Below, piece by piece: positions 15,681 through 24,107 of a DNA stretch of 31,242 nucleotides. Source of the DNA: JBDTNL01 sp039933785. GTDB taxonomy: Bacteria; Acidobacteriota; Thermoanaerobaculia; Multivoradales; JAGPDF01. The notes under the pieces are model-generated. The model saw nothing but the letters and a program-made list of their open reading frames with translations. It was not told the DNA's origin and did no database searches. Location: positions 1 to 31,242 of the forward strand of contig JBDTNL010000045.1 in assembly GCA_039933785.1 (NCBI GenBank), read 5' to 3'. The first letter of the stretch is position 1. Every line of letters starts with the position of its first letter. A program made the position numbers and the translations under genes.

Positions 15681-16936
15681 CACCGGCTCCGCCGTCGCCA
15701 CCAGCGACGCAGTCGAAAGAGCGCCGGATCATCAGGAGCCATCGTGGACACTCGATGGGCAAAGCTTTCTTTGAAAGGATCCTGCTGCGGCGCGCGGCAA
15801 AACTCGACCAACGGCGCGAGGGCCCGGTCCCATGTGAAGCTCTCGGCCAACGCCTTGCCCGCAATCCGCCGGCGCGCGCGCTCGGAGTCGTCGCCGAGGG
15901 CCTGTTCGAGAGCCGCCGCTAGCGCCGGCGGATCCTCGGCTGGCACGACCCAGCCGGCACCGTGCTCACGCACCAGCCGGCTCACCGCTCCGCCCTCGCT
16001 CACCACGACGGAGCACGCGGCCGCGAAGGCATCGAGGAAGCGTGTGCGCAGCGATAGTTGCGTCTCGAGGCTCGGGTGATGAAGGGCCACCAGGAGATCA
16101 ACGTCGCGCAGCAAGTCGTAGCGACGTTCACTCGGCACCCAATCGAGAGCCTGCACTCGGCTACCCCACCAGCCGCGGGCTCGCGACCACGATTCGACCT
16201 CCCCCAACAGGCGTTGCGGCGTCGACTCCGCGTTCGGGTTGCGAATGAACAGCACACTCCAGTTGGGTCGATTGGAACTCTCGAGCGCGGAGAGCAAAGT
16301 CCACGGGTCGTACCAGTCGTAGAGGCCGCCGAAGAGCAGACGCCGCTCGCCCACAGCCCTGGCGGGCAGCCAAGGTCGATGCTCGGCAAGAACTGCCGGG
16401 ACACCGAACGGCACCGCGTCGATCAGCGAGCGAAGACCGGGGTCCGCCTCGACGCGCATGGGATTCACCCGACCCACCGCAGCAAGAAACCCGAGATAGA
16501 ACTGCCGCTGCTCCTCGGAGCTGCAGAGGAAGAAATCGCCGCGCGTCATCTGCAGCACCCAGGAGGCGTGATCGTTGCGGTACGGATCGAGGCCGAGAGT
16601 TTCCGCGTAGTGCAGGTTCTCCACCAGCCAAGGATCGTAGAGGTCGATGGCAACGGGCAGGCCGGGGACCTCCAAGACCACGTCGTTCGCCCACTGACCC
16701 TGCGCCACGATGGCATCGCAGCCCGCGACCTGGCGGAGGAGCGCACCGCGCTCCAGCTGACGCACGTTCGAAGGATCGAGACCGAGCGCCACGGCCTCCG
16801 CCGGCGCCGCCGGACTGAGCAACAGGACTTCGATACCCGCGGCAGGCAAGCGGCGCGCCATCTCGAGATAGCGAATCCCGATCCCCGCCATGCGCTCGCG
16901 GATCGGCTCGCTCGACACGAGCGCGACCCGGCTCAC
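15677..16936 (-). CDS. Family 4 glycosyltransferase
   Basis: A 419-aa GT-B fold enzyme. Seen: SRVALVSSEPIRERMAGIGI with the Gly-rich N-terminal loop, QWANDVVLEVPGLPVAIDLYDP, LLFGGLYDWYDP, then the C-terminal lobe with LQALDWVPS-like sequence, LRDVDLLVALHHPSLETQLSLRTR, where Glu is in the donor site, and SVVVSEGGAVSRLV, the usual GT4 nucleotide-sugar region. Start: GTG at 16936, which forms GTGA with the stop of the upstream fusion gene; a TTG at 16951 would add five residues but lacks support. It is in the middle of the glycan operon. The domain order is clear; the sugar is not. Confidence 0.88.
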   Translation of the reverse strand: MSRVALVSSEPIRERMAGIGIRYLEMARRLPAAGIEVLLLSPAAPAEAVALGLDPSNVRQLERGALLRQVAGCDAIVAQGQWANDVVLEVPGLPVAIDLYDPWLVENLHYAETLGLDPYRNDHASWVLQMTRGDFFLCSSEEQRQFYLGFLAAVGRVNPMRVEADPGLRSLIDAVPFGVPAVLAEHRPWLPARAVGERRLLFGGLYDWYDPWTLLSALESSNRPNWSVLFIRNPNAESTPQRLLGEVESWSRARGWWGSRVQALDWVPSERRYDLLRDVDLLVALHHPSLETQLSLRTRFLDAFAAACSVVVSEGGAVSRLVREHGAGWVVPAEDPPALAAALEQALGDDSERARRRIAGKALAESFTWDRALAPLVEFCRAPQQDPFKESFAHRVSTMAPDDPALFRLRRWWRRRSRW

Positions 16937-18834
16937 GAACGATGCCACCAACGGTGCAAGCGCCAGGCACGCGTCGACTCCATGCCGCGCACGAGGTCCA
17001 TCAAACGCGCGATCTCGGCATGGAGACGGCCGATGTGCGCGGTCTGTTCATCGACCGCGGCGCGTCCGCGCGACTCTTCGCCGTAGACGCGCTCGAGCTC
17101 GCGACTCTGGCGATCGAGGTCCGCGCGCAGGCCGCGACCCTCGGTCGACAAGCGCTCGATCTCGTGTGCCCGGCGGCCAAGCTCGGCCAACAGCCGCTCT
17201 TGTTCGCCGCGCAGCGCCACCACCTCGCCGTGCGAGCGATGGCAGCGATCCTCTTGATCTTCGGCCTTGCGCCGCGCCGCGGTCATGCCTTCGGCGGTCT
17301 CGACCTGCTCGGCGCGCATGCGGTCGACCACGCGCGAGAGCAACGCCGGCGTGAGCGCCCTGGCATGCTTGGCGAGTACGCGTTCCTTCATGGCCAGGAA
17401 GTCGCCGCGCTCGCGCGGCCGCTCTCCGAGGATGTGGTGTCCGGCACCCCTGAAATGGCGATATTCGCAGGTCACCTGACGCAGGTGATGCAACGCGGTC
17501 ACTTCGGAAAGGCGAATGAGAAAGTCCCAGTCCTCGAAGAACGGCAGGCTCGAGTCGAGCTCGCCGACCTCCTGAAACAGCGAGCGCTCGAGCAGTAGCG
17601 TGTTGAAGGGGATGTAGTTGTCCACCCGCAACAAGTCGGCATCGAAATCACGGCTGTAGGGTAAGCGGCGCTCACTCAGCCGCCAGCCCAAAGCGCCATC
17701 GAGCTCGTAGACGCCGACCGCGGCGTCGGTATAGGCCCCGCGGACGCCAGCCGATCCAACCAGCGTCGAGAGGACCGCGAAATGCTCTGGATCGACCAAG
17801 TCGTCGTCATCCAGAAAGGCGAGATGGTCGCCCGTCGCCGCCGCGACTCCCGCATTGGCAGCGCCGGCGCGGCCCACGTTCCTCGGCAGATCGACCCGCA
17901 CCAGAGGCAAAGTAAAATCATCTCGCACGACGGGGGTCGTGCCACCGTCGTTCACCAACACCACCTCGAGCCGGCGATAGTTGCTAGCCTCGAGGCTCGA
18001 CAACGCTTGCTGCAACAGCTCAGGCCGGTTGCGCGTTCGAACGACCACCGAAATCCGTGGCCCTACGGTCACCTCATGCGCGACCGCGACACCGCCGAGA
18101 GCGCGCGTCAGACTGGAAATGCCATGGACCGCGAAGTCCCGCGCCAGCAGCCGACGGTACCCTTCCGCCGCGCGCACCTCCGGCGCGAGTGAGGACGCGC
18201 GAAACGCCCGCAGACCAAGTCCAGCGCGTAAATAGGGATGACGAGCTTCCTGGCTCGCATAGCAGGCCATGGCGGCTTCGAGCCGGGGGACCTCCGCGCT
18301 CACGTCGACCAGCAGGTCGGAGTAGCCGGCGTGATTGATGTCGTAGAGCAAGACGCGTAGGTCGCAGACCACGGGCTCGAGCGCGTCGCCCGCCCGCACC
18401 GCGCCGAGCAGTCGATGCAGGGCTAGAAACGCGGCACGATGGTCGCTGGTCACTTCGAGCGGCGACGGCGCGAGCAGCAGATCGGGCCGTTGCGCGAGCA
18501 GGGCTCGACGCATGCCTTCCGTCGCGACGTCGACCTGCAAATCGAGGCCGCCATCCGGCAAGCCGAGGTGCTCGCTTCCCGCCACGCCCAGGATCGCTCC
18601 TGCGGCCTGGGATTCCCGGCGCCGAAGCTCGGAGTACGCGCGATCGGCTGGTGACTCACTGCCTCCGGCGCTGTCACTCAAGAACAGGACGCGCACGACG
18701 GCCCCGGCCGACCCGAGTTGCGCCAGCAGCCCGCCGCAGCCCAACACTTCGTCGTCGTAGTGGGGCGCCACCACGAGGACGCTTCGGGCATGGACGAGAT
18801 CGGTCTTGCCCGGCGGGGCAACCGGGCCGTTCAC
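16933..18834 (-). CDS. PIG-L/LmbE deacetylase fused to GT2 glycosyltransferase and coiled coil
   Basis: A 633-aa two-enzyme fusion. Residues 15-240 are PIG-L/LmbE: VLVVAPHYDDEVLGCGG with zinc ligands His25 and Asp28, and SDHRAAF with His132, a family that removes acetyl groups from N-acetyl sugars. Residues 260-470 are GT2: ISVVVRTRNR, VVLVNDGG, LAFLDDDDLVDPEHF and FFEDWDFLIRL. Residues about 505-615 form a heptad-rich coiled coil, and the end MESTRAWRLHRWW resembles tails found on other cluster glycosyltransferases. The deacetylase would make a free amino sugar on the glycan or donor being extended; that is inference. The GTG start overlaps the sulfatase-like stop (GTGA), and its stop overlaps the GT4 start likewise. 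Confidence 0.9.
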   Translation of the reverse strand: MNGPVAPPGKTDLVHARSVLVVAPHYDDEVLGCGGLLAQLGSAGAVVRVLFLSDSAGGSESPADRAYSELRRRESQAAGAILGVAGSEHLGLPDGGLDLQVDVATEGMRRALLAQRPDLLLAPSPLEVTSDHRAAFLALHRLLGAVRAGDALEPVVCDLRVLLYDINHAGYSDLLVDVSAEVPRLEAAMACYASQEARHPYLRAGLGLRAFRASSLAPEVRAAEGYRRLLARDFAVHGISSLTRALGGVAVAHEVTVGPRISVVVRTRNRPELLQQALSSLEASNYRRLEVVLVNDGGTTPVVRDDFTLPLVRVDLPRNVGRAGAANAGVAAATGDHLAFLDDDDLVDPEHFAVLSTLVGSAGVRGAYTDAAVGVYELDGALGWRLSERRLPYSRDFDADLLRVDNYIPFNTLLLERSLFQEVGELDSSLPFFEDWDFLIRLSEVTALHHLRQVTCEYRHFRGAGHHILGERPRERGDFLAMKERVLAKHARALTPALLSRVVDRMRAEQVETAEGMTAARRKAEDQEDRCHRSHGEVVALRGEQERLLAELGRRAHEIERLSTEGRGLRADLDRQSRELERVYGEESRGRAAVDEQTAHIGRLHAEIARLMDLVRGMESTRAWRLHRWWHRS

Positions 18835-21101
18835 TGCACGTACCCCAGGGCTCGCAAGCGCTTCAAGGTCTCTTCGCTCTCCTGGGAGTGCGGGCTTCCC
18901 GCGCCGCGCTCCGCGGCCAACCAGACGCGCAGAGTCGGCCCGGAGGTCGCCGCAGGCAGTTGAGGGGCACCGAGTTGAGCCAGCGGAACCTCGCCGTGGG
19001 CATACCGTACGCCGTCACCGATCAACAGGGAGACCAGACCCGAGCCTCCGGCTGCCGTCGCTTCGAGGCTGCGCAATGAGGAAAAGTCGCCCTCCACCAG
19101 GATTCCCTTCTCCAAGGCGTCCCCCTCGAGATCGAAGTGGAGGCGGTCGCCGAGCAACTCCACTCGATCCTGGTCGGCGAGAAAATATGAGTTCCACCGG
19201 GTCGGCGGATGGTCGAAAGAAATCGTACCACTCACCCGCGCGCCCACCGGCAATCCCGAAAGGAAGATACGTACGCCGGGCAGCTCCCGATTGAGCTGCC
19301 GGGCGATCAGCGCGCCACGCTCCTCGACGGCGCGCGGATCGCTCTTGGCCAGGTTCCGCAGCTCGTGACCATCGGCCGCGAGATCGTAGAGCTCTTCGCG
19401 TTGCATACGGGCGAGGTCGATCCGCCATAGCCGCGCCTGCTGCTCATCTGCCGGCAGGAACGGGCTGCGCCGGTTGAACAGCATGAGCTTCTTGCCGTCG
19501 AGCACCACCGACATCCTCAGCGGACCTCCGCTGAGCGCCTGAGACAGCGCCGCTTGACGCGGCACCGGCGTCTGCCCGAGCAGCGCGGGGAGCAGGTTCG
19601 TGCCTTCCCACTGCGGATCTTCCACTCCGCCCGCTGCGGCATTCAGCGTCGGCAGGAGGTCGAGCAGGCGAACGGTCCCTTTCAAACGGCCGCCGGCTCG
19701 AACGTGACCGTCCCAACGGACGACCAGGGGAACATGGATCTGCTCCTGGTACACCGACTGGCCGTGTTTCCAACCGCCGTGATCGAAGAGCTCCTCGCCG
19801 TGATCCGCGGTGAGGACGATCAAGGTATTGCTCAGGACGTCCGGACGGAGCGCAGCGAGCACTTGGCCCAGGTAACGGTCGGCGTAGTGAATCTCCGAGT
19901 CGTAGAGCGCAGCGATGTGCGCCGCGTCCGCCGCGGGATTCTCGAGCTTGAGAATCCCCAGCCAGATGCCGTGGATCCAGTCACCCGCAACCTTGCCGAG
20001 GTAGGGCTCGGTCTCGAAGGGCGAGTGGTTGCCGACAATCTCCGGGTTCTCGTAGGGGTCGTGAGGGTCGATCAAGTGCAGGTAGAGGAAGAAGGGATCG
20101 TCTTGCGCGGCACGCAGCCACGCCTCGGCGCGCGGCGTCACGCTGTCGGCGTGCAGCCGCAGCGAGTCGAGCACGACCGGCGGGCAGTAAAAAGTCTCGA
20201 ACCCGCGGGCGAAGCCGATGCCGGCATGGAGCGCCGGATTGCCGTAGAAGCCGCCGGTGCGATACCCCAGGCGCGCGAAGCGCTCCGCCAGGGTCTCGAT
20301 GCCCGCCGGCAGGCCGTAAGCCCCCAAGGAGCCGGTCAACAACTCTCCGGGCTCGCGGCTGGTCATGAACGAGATCACCGAGGGCAGCGTCCAGGAGGCC
20401 TGCGAGTAGGCCGTGTCGACGACCGTGCCGCGCTCGACGAGATCGCGCTGGATGTTCGGGGCGGTGTCGCGGCTGTAGCCGTAAGCCCGCAGGTGATCGG
20501 CCCGGAGCGTGTCGATGAGCACGAAGATTACGTTCGGCCGCGTCGACGCGGTCGGCGGCGCGGACAACCGCACCGGCCCCCAGGCGACGGCCGGCTCATG
20601 CCAGCGCTCGGGTGGCAGCGTTCCTCGGGGCACGAACTCGAGCGCTATCTCGCGCCCCGCGAAACGCCCCAGGTCGACGTCGAGATCGAGCCAGCGTTGG
20701 GGTTCCGAAGGCTTGGCCCGCGCCACCTCGAGGATTTCGCGTCGGGGGCCCGACACCGCCTCGACGCTCACGGAAAATCCCGGCGCGCTGCGCCATACGG
20801 TCGGCAGGAGCTGGACGCCGACGTGGAGGCGGGCCCCACCGCGGGGAACTTCTCCGCACCATCGCCAGCTCTCGAGGGAGGTGATGGCGACGGGGCGCCG
20901 TTCAGAATCGATCTCGAGCTCGGTAGCTCGAGGCGGCGATACGAACCGCAGCCCGCAGGCCGAGCTCTCCGCGCTCACCGCGCCGGACTTGACCGCAGCC
21001 ACCAGATCCAACCCGGCGTCCGGCACTCTCCGGCAAGCGGTGAATTCGGCGGCGCCGCAGATCAGCGCAATCCCGAGTGCCTTGCGCCTGCGCCAGGTCA
21101 T
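18831..21101 (-). CDS. Sulfatase-fold hydrolase with Thr at the formylglycine position
   Basis: A 756-aa exported protein of the alkaline phosphatase superfamily. Seen: N-terminal hydrophobic stretch 8-20 ending TAC (Cys23, a weak lipobox), a beta-sandwich-like region at about 45-185, then the catalytic domain: NVIFVLIDTLRADHLRAYGY with metal ligands Asp197 and Asp202, SQASWTLPSVISFMTS, FYLHLIDPHDPYENP, and LIVLTADHGEELFDHGGWKHG. The sulfatase signature CxPSR reads T-L-P-S-V at 238-242, so there is no Cys or Ser to make formylglycine. Thr nucleophiles occur in phosphotransferases of the same superfamily (LtaS, EptA), so phosphoryl or phospholipid chemistry is as likely as sulfate removal. It is the first gene of the leftward glycan operon; ATG start. 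Confidence 0.86.
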   Translation of the reverse strand: MTWRRRKALGIALICGAAEFTACRRVPDAGLDLVAAVKSGAVSAESSACGLRFVSPPRATELEIDSERRPVAITSLESWRWCGEVPRGGARLHVGVQLLPTVWRSAPGFSVSVEAVSGPRREILEVARAKPSEPQRWLDLDVDLGRFAGREIALEFVPRGTLPPERWHEPAVAWGPVRLSAPPTASTRPNVIFVLIDTLRADHLRAYGYSRDTAPNIQRDLVERGTVVDTAYSQASWTLPSVISFMTSREPGELLTGSLGAYGLPAGIETLAERFARLGYRTGGFYGNPALHAGIGFARGFETFYCPPVVLDSLRLHADSVTPRAEAWLRAAQDDPFFLYLHLIDPHDPYENPEIVGNHSPFETEPYLGKVAGDWIHGIWLGILKLENPAADAAHIAALYDSEIHYADRYLGQVLAALRPDVLSNTLIVLTADHGEELFDHGGWKHGQSVYQEQIHVPLVVRWDGHVRAGGRLKGTVRLLDLLPTLNAAAGGVEDPQWEGTNLLPALLGQTPVPRQAALSQALSGGPLRMSVVLDGKKLMLFNRRSPFLPADEQQARLWRIDLARMQREELYDLAADGHELRNLAKSDPRAVEERGALIARQLNRELPGVRIFLSGLPVGARVSGTISFDHPPTRWNSYFLADQDRVELLGDRLHFDLEGDALEKGILVEGDFSSLRSLEATAAGGSGLVSLLIGDGVRYAHGEVPLAQLGAPQLPAATSGPTLRVWLAAERGAGSPHSQESEETLKRLRALGYVQ

Positions 21102-21215
21102 ATTCGCGCGGTCGAGGATATCTCACCATCCAGCCGCCGGCCGGTCGGCGAGATCCGCGGCTCCCGGCCAATCTCGATATTCTCAGTCAGTCCGGATCCT
21201 CTCGACTGGAGTGTA
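21102..21215. promoter_or_regulatory. Divergent promoter region of the first glycan operon and the GT-C gene
   Basis: This 114-base gap separates two oppositely directed transcripts, so it should hold both promoters. GATATCTCA (21117-21125) and GATATTCTCA (21176-21185) form a direct repeat differing by one base, 59 bases apart. The second contains TATTCT, a possible -10 for the rightward gene; on the other strand TATCCT (21120-21115) could serve the leftward operon. No good -35 hexamers are visible. The GT-C gene has GGAG (21208-21211) as ribosome site. Confidence 0.4.
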
Positions 21216-23207
21216 GTGATACCCCGACGACTTCGATCGCCAGGAGCTCTTGCCTTCGCCGCGCTGGCGGCCGGTGTGTTGGCGCTCTACGCCTCCGCCC
21301 TACCGCGCTACTTCACCAGCGAAGACTTTCTACTCCTGCGCTTTCTCCGCGAACATCCGCCCTGGGATTCCTGGCGCGAGTTCATGACCTCCTCGTGGCT
21401 GGGCATTTCGGTGGTGAAATTTTACCGCCCCATCTCGACGCTGCTCCTGGCGGCCGAGGCACGAGTCTTCGGCGCTGTCGCACTCGGCTACAACGCGGTC
21501 CATCTCTTGGTTCATCTCTTGAACGCCTACCTGGTCTGGCGTATCGCGCGTCGCATCGCCGGCGCCGCCGCCGAAGCCTGGGTGCCGGTCGCCATCGCCC
21601 TGCTCTTCGCGCTCTACCCGCTGCATCCCAACACGGTCTCGTTCATTGCTAGCTTCGCGACGCTCTTCTCGACCTCGTTCCTGCTACTGGCATTCGATGC
21701 CTACCAACGGCGAGCCTTGGGCCAGTCGCTGGCAGCATTCCTCTTGGCCCTGGGTTCCTACGAGGCGGCTGTCGTCCTTCCAGGCTTCTTGCTGGCTCAC
21801 GACCTACTCGTCCCTGACGACGCACCTGCCCCTGCCGCCCGGAGTCGAGCACGACTCGTTGTCCGGAGCTGGGTGCCGTTCGCGGTCGCGACCGCTGGAT
21901 ACCTCGTTCTCCGACGAGCGGTGCTCGGATTCGCGATCGGCGGATACGAGGAAGCCGGCCGAAGGCTCCTCGCGCCTCAACTCCTGATCTGGGGCCGGGA
22001 CTTCGTGCTCTCGGTCTGGTGGCTCCACATGCCGCGCTTCGACAACGCCCCCTCCACAGCCGTGGCCGGCTGGTGGACGGCCGCTCTCGTCGGAGTGCCC
22101 GCGACGCTGGGACTGCTGAGATGGAAAACCGCACCGGACGCACGTCGCTGGATCTTCGCCTGGGTCTGGGTCGTGCTCTCTCTGCTACCTTTTTCCTTCA
22201 CCCCCGCCGTGCCTGGGAACGGTCGTTACTGGTACCTGGCATCGATCGGCCTTGCCATGACGATCGGTTTTCTCGCGCGCTGGCTTCTGCCGGCAGCCAG
22301 ATTCGGGAAGTACCCAGCGTTCACGGCCGTCGGCCTGGTGGGAGTGTTCTGGGCGTTCCTCCTGGCGCACTACGTCGGGGCCTACGGCGAGGCGGCGCGA
22401 ACTGCTCGCAGCATTCAGCAGCAGTTGGTACGCATTGACGCACAGCAGTCGGTCGGTTCGCTCATCTTCGTCACCAACTATCCGCTCTTCCTGAACGACG
22501 CTCGGCAGACGCCTATCGCGCAGATCTACCACTACGGTCTGGCCGACGCCCTCCATCCTCCCTTCACGGATGTGCCGGTGAGGATCTACCCGCTGCCGCT
22601 ACTGAGCGACCGCGAGCTCGAGGCGGTGACTCGAGGCCGGCCGCAGGCGCGGGTCGAGCGCTGGGAACCCTTGGAGGGAATCTTTCACCGGGTAGACACG
22701 GCCCTGCACGAGCAGCTGGCGGAGCTCGCACCGGCGTTCCCCACCGACGGAGCGACGATCGATCGCAGCGGGTTGTTCGCGACGGCGACCGCCACGCCCT
22801 CGGCCGTCACCTATCGGCTGATTCTGGTCGCTGAAGGCAACGCGGCCGTCGTCGAGGCCGCTGTTCAACCGGAGGGGATGGTGCGCGCCGCCATGCCTCA
22901 GGAGTTCGTCGAATCCATGACGCATCTGTACGGGAGCGAGATGTTCTGGTGGATCGAGGGCCGTGACGCCGGCGGACTCGCCGTGGCCGTCAGTCCGCTC
23001 TGCGGCTTCCGTTTCAGTGCTCGCGGCGAGAGCTCGCCTGCTACACTCTCAAGTTCGCCACATGACGCTCGAGCCGCCTCCGCCGCGCAGCCAGGACTTC
23101 GAGGTGCGGTCCTATCGGCCGGGCGACGAAGCGCAGATCCTGGCGCTCTTCCACCGCGTGTTTCACGCCGACCGGACGCTCGACCACTGGCGCTGGAAGT
23201 ACCGTGA
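21216..23207 (+). CDS. Multi-pass GT-C-like membrane glycosyltransferase
   Basis: A 663-aa integral membrane protein with about ten hydrophobic helices in its first 400 residues and a soluble C-terminal part. The first external loop reads YFTSEDFLLLRFL, with acidic residues where GT-C enzymes (protein mannosyltransferase type) have their catalytic Asp or Glu, followed by YRPISTLLLAAEARVFGAVALGYNAVHLLVHLLNAY in the pattern of that group. The donor would be a lipid-linked sugar used on the outer side of the membrane; this is inference from fold. The GTG at 21216 is chosen from the GGAG site and the start of the first helix. The last ~50 codons run inside the next gene; see findings for a possible frameshift near 23020. 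Confidence 0.78.
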   Translation: MIPRRLRSPGALAFAALAAGVLALYASALPRYFTSEDFLLLRFLREHPPWDSWREFMTSSWLGISVVKFYRPISTLLLAAEARVFGAVALGYNAVHLLVHLLNAYLVWRIARRIAGAAAEAWVPVAIALLFALYPLHPNTVSFIASFATLFSTSFLLLAFDAYQRRALGQSLAAFLLALGSYEAAVVLPGFLLAHDLLVPDDAPAPAARSRARLVVRSWVPFAVATAGYLVLRRAVLGFAIGGYEEAGRRLLAPQLLIWGRDFVLSVWWLHMPRFDNAPSTAVAGWWTAALVGVPATLGLLRWKTAPDARRWIFAWVWVVLSLLPFSFTPAVPGNGRYWYLASIGLAMTIGFLARWLLPAARFGKYPAFTAVGLVGVFWAFLLAHYVGAYGEAARTARSIQQQLVRIDAQQSVGSLIFVTNYPLFLNDARQTPIAQIYHYGLADALHPPFTDVPVRIYPLPLLSDRELEAVTRGRPQARVERWEPLEGIFHRVDTALHEQLAELAPAFPTDGATIDRSGLFATATATPSAVTYRLILVAEGNAAVVEAAVQPEGMVRAAMPQEFVESMTHLYGSEMFWWIEGRDAGGLAVAVSPLCGFRFSARGESSPATLSSSPHDARAASAAQPGLRGAVLSAGRRSADPGALPPRVSRRPDARPLALEVP

Positions 23208-24069
23208 CGACCCGTTCGGTGGCACCCACATCTCGCTCGTCTTTGCCTCCGATGGCGAGCTCGTCGCGCACTATGCGGGCTACGTCGTGCCGTTCGTCGA
23301 TCGGCGCGAGGGTCATCGACCGGACTTCGTTGGCCTGCACATCGGCGACACCATGACGCATCCCTCGTACCGGCACATCGGCCGCGGTCCGACCAGTCTC
23401 CTGGCGCGGGCGGTGGCGCATTTCTACGCTCATTCAAGCGAACAGCGGGTGGCCTTCAACTACGGGTTCAACACTGGCAACATCCAGCGTTTTTCCGTGC
23501 GCTTCCTTCGCCTCCAGCATCTCGAGGACATCACGGCGTGGACCCTCGGCGCCGACGCCGCAATGCCTCGAGAGCCATCCGCATACGAGATCGAGAGGGT
23601 GACCGAGGTCTCGGGCGAGTGGGACGAGCTCTTCGAGAGCGCGGCCGTGCACTACGGAGTTTTGGTGCGGCGCGACGCGCGATACGTGCGCTGGCGCTAC
23701 CTCGAGTGTCCCGATCGGCATCATCGGATTTATGGCGTCCGGCTCCGTGGGCGGCTGGTCGGCTGGGGTGCATTTCGTCCGATCGATGCCGATCAGGTCT
23801 GCGGCGACGCGTTCTTCGAGCGCGACCATGCCCAGGCCGCGGGCCCCCTCATCGACCACGTGCGCTCGACCGCTCCGCAAGCAGCGCTCACGCTCTGGTC
23901 TCCGCGCCGGCCCGCCTGGTGGATCGAAACACTGACCAACCTCGGCTTCACCGCCGGCCCCGAACCGCACGATTTGGCTCTCATGGCCGTGCCCTTCCTG
24001 GTGCAGGAACCGGCGCGAGATCTAGTGCCGGGGCTGTTCTACTCGCGCGGCGACGGCGACCTGTTCTAG
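23062..24069 (+). CDS. GNAT-family N-acetyltransferase
   Basis: A 335-aa protein with a GNAT-type acyltransferase fold. Seen: FEVRSYRPGDEAQILALFHRVF, the HWRWKYRDDPFGG motif frequent in one GNAT subgroup, LVAHYAGYVVPFV, GDTMTHPSYRHIGRGPTSLLARAV (acetyl-CoA loop region, a variant of the RxxGxG pattern), and NYGFNTGNIQRFSVRFLRL. The second half repeats a similar motif (VRWRYLECPDRHH), suggesting a duplicated or two-lobed GNAT. ATG at 23062 is fixed by the conserved N-terminus. The upstream GT-C frame overlaps it by 146 bases. In this context it may acetylate an amino sugar of the glycan; the substrate is not known. Confidence 0.85.
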   Translation: MTLEPPPPRSQDFEVRSYRPGDEAQILALFHRVFHADRTLDHWRWKYRDDPFGGTHISLVFASDGELVAHYAGYVVPFVDRREGHRPDFVGLHIGDTMTHPSYRHIGRGPTSLLARAVAHFYAHSSEQRVAFNYGFNTGNIQRFSVRFLRLQHLEDITAWTLGADAAMPREPSAYEIERVTEVSGEWDELFESAAVHYGVLVRRDARYVRWRYLECPDRHHRIYGVRLRGRLVGWGAFRPIDADQVCGDAFFERDHAQAAGPLIDHVRSTAPQAALTLWSPRRPAWWIETLTNLGFTAGPEPHDLALMAVPFLVQEPARDLVPGLFYSRGDGDLF

Positions 24070-24107
24070 GCCAACTCCGTCGCCACTCCGCAGGCAGAAC
24101 ACGACGG

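Noticed and set aside
19554..21215. Upstream extension of the GT-C frame
   Set aside because: It lies antisense to the sulfatase-like gene and looks like random Arg/Val/Glu-rich sequence; the membrane protein starts at GTG 21216 with its own GGAG site.
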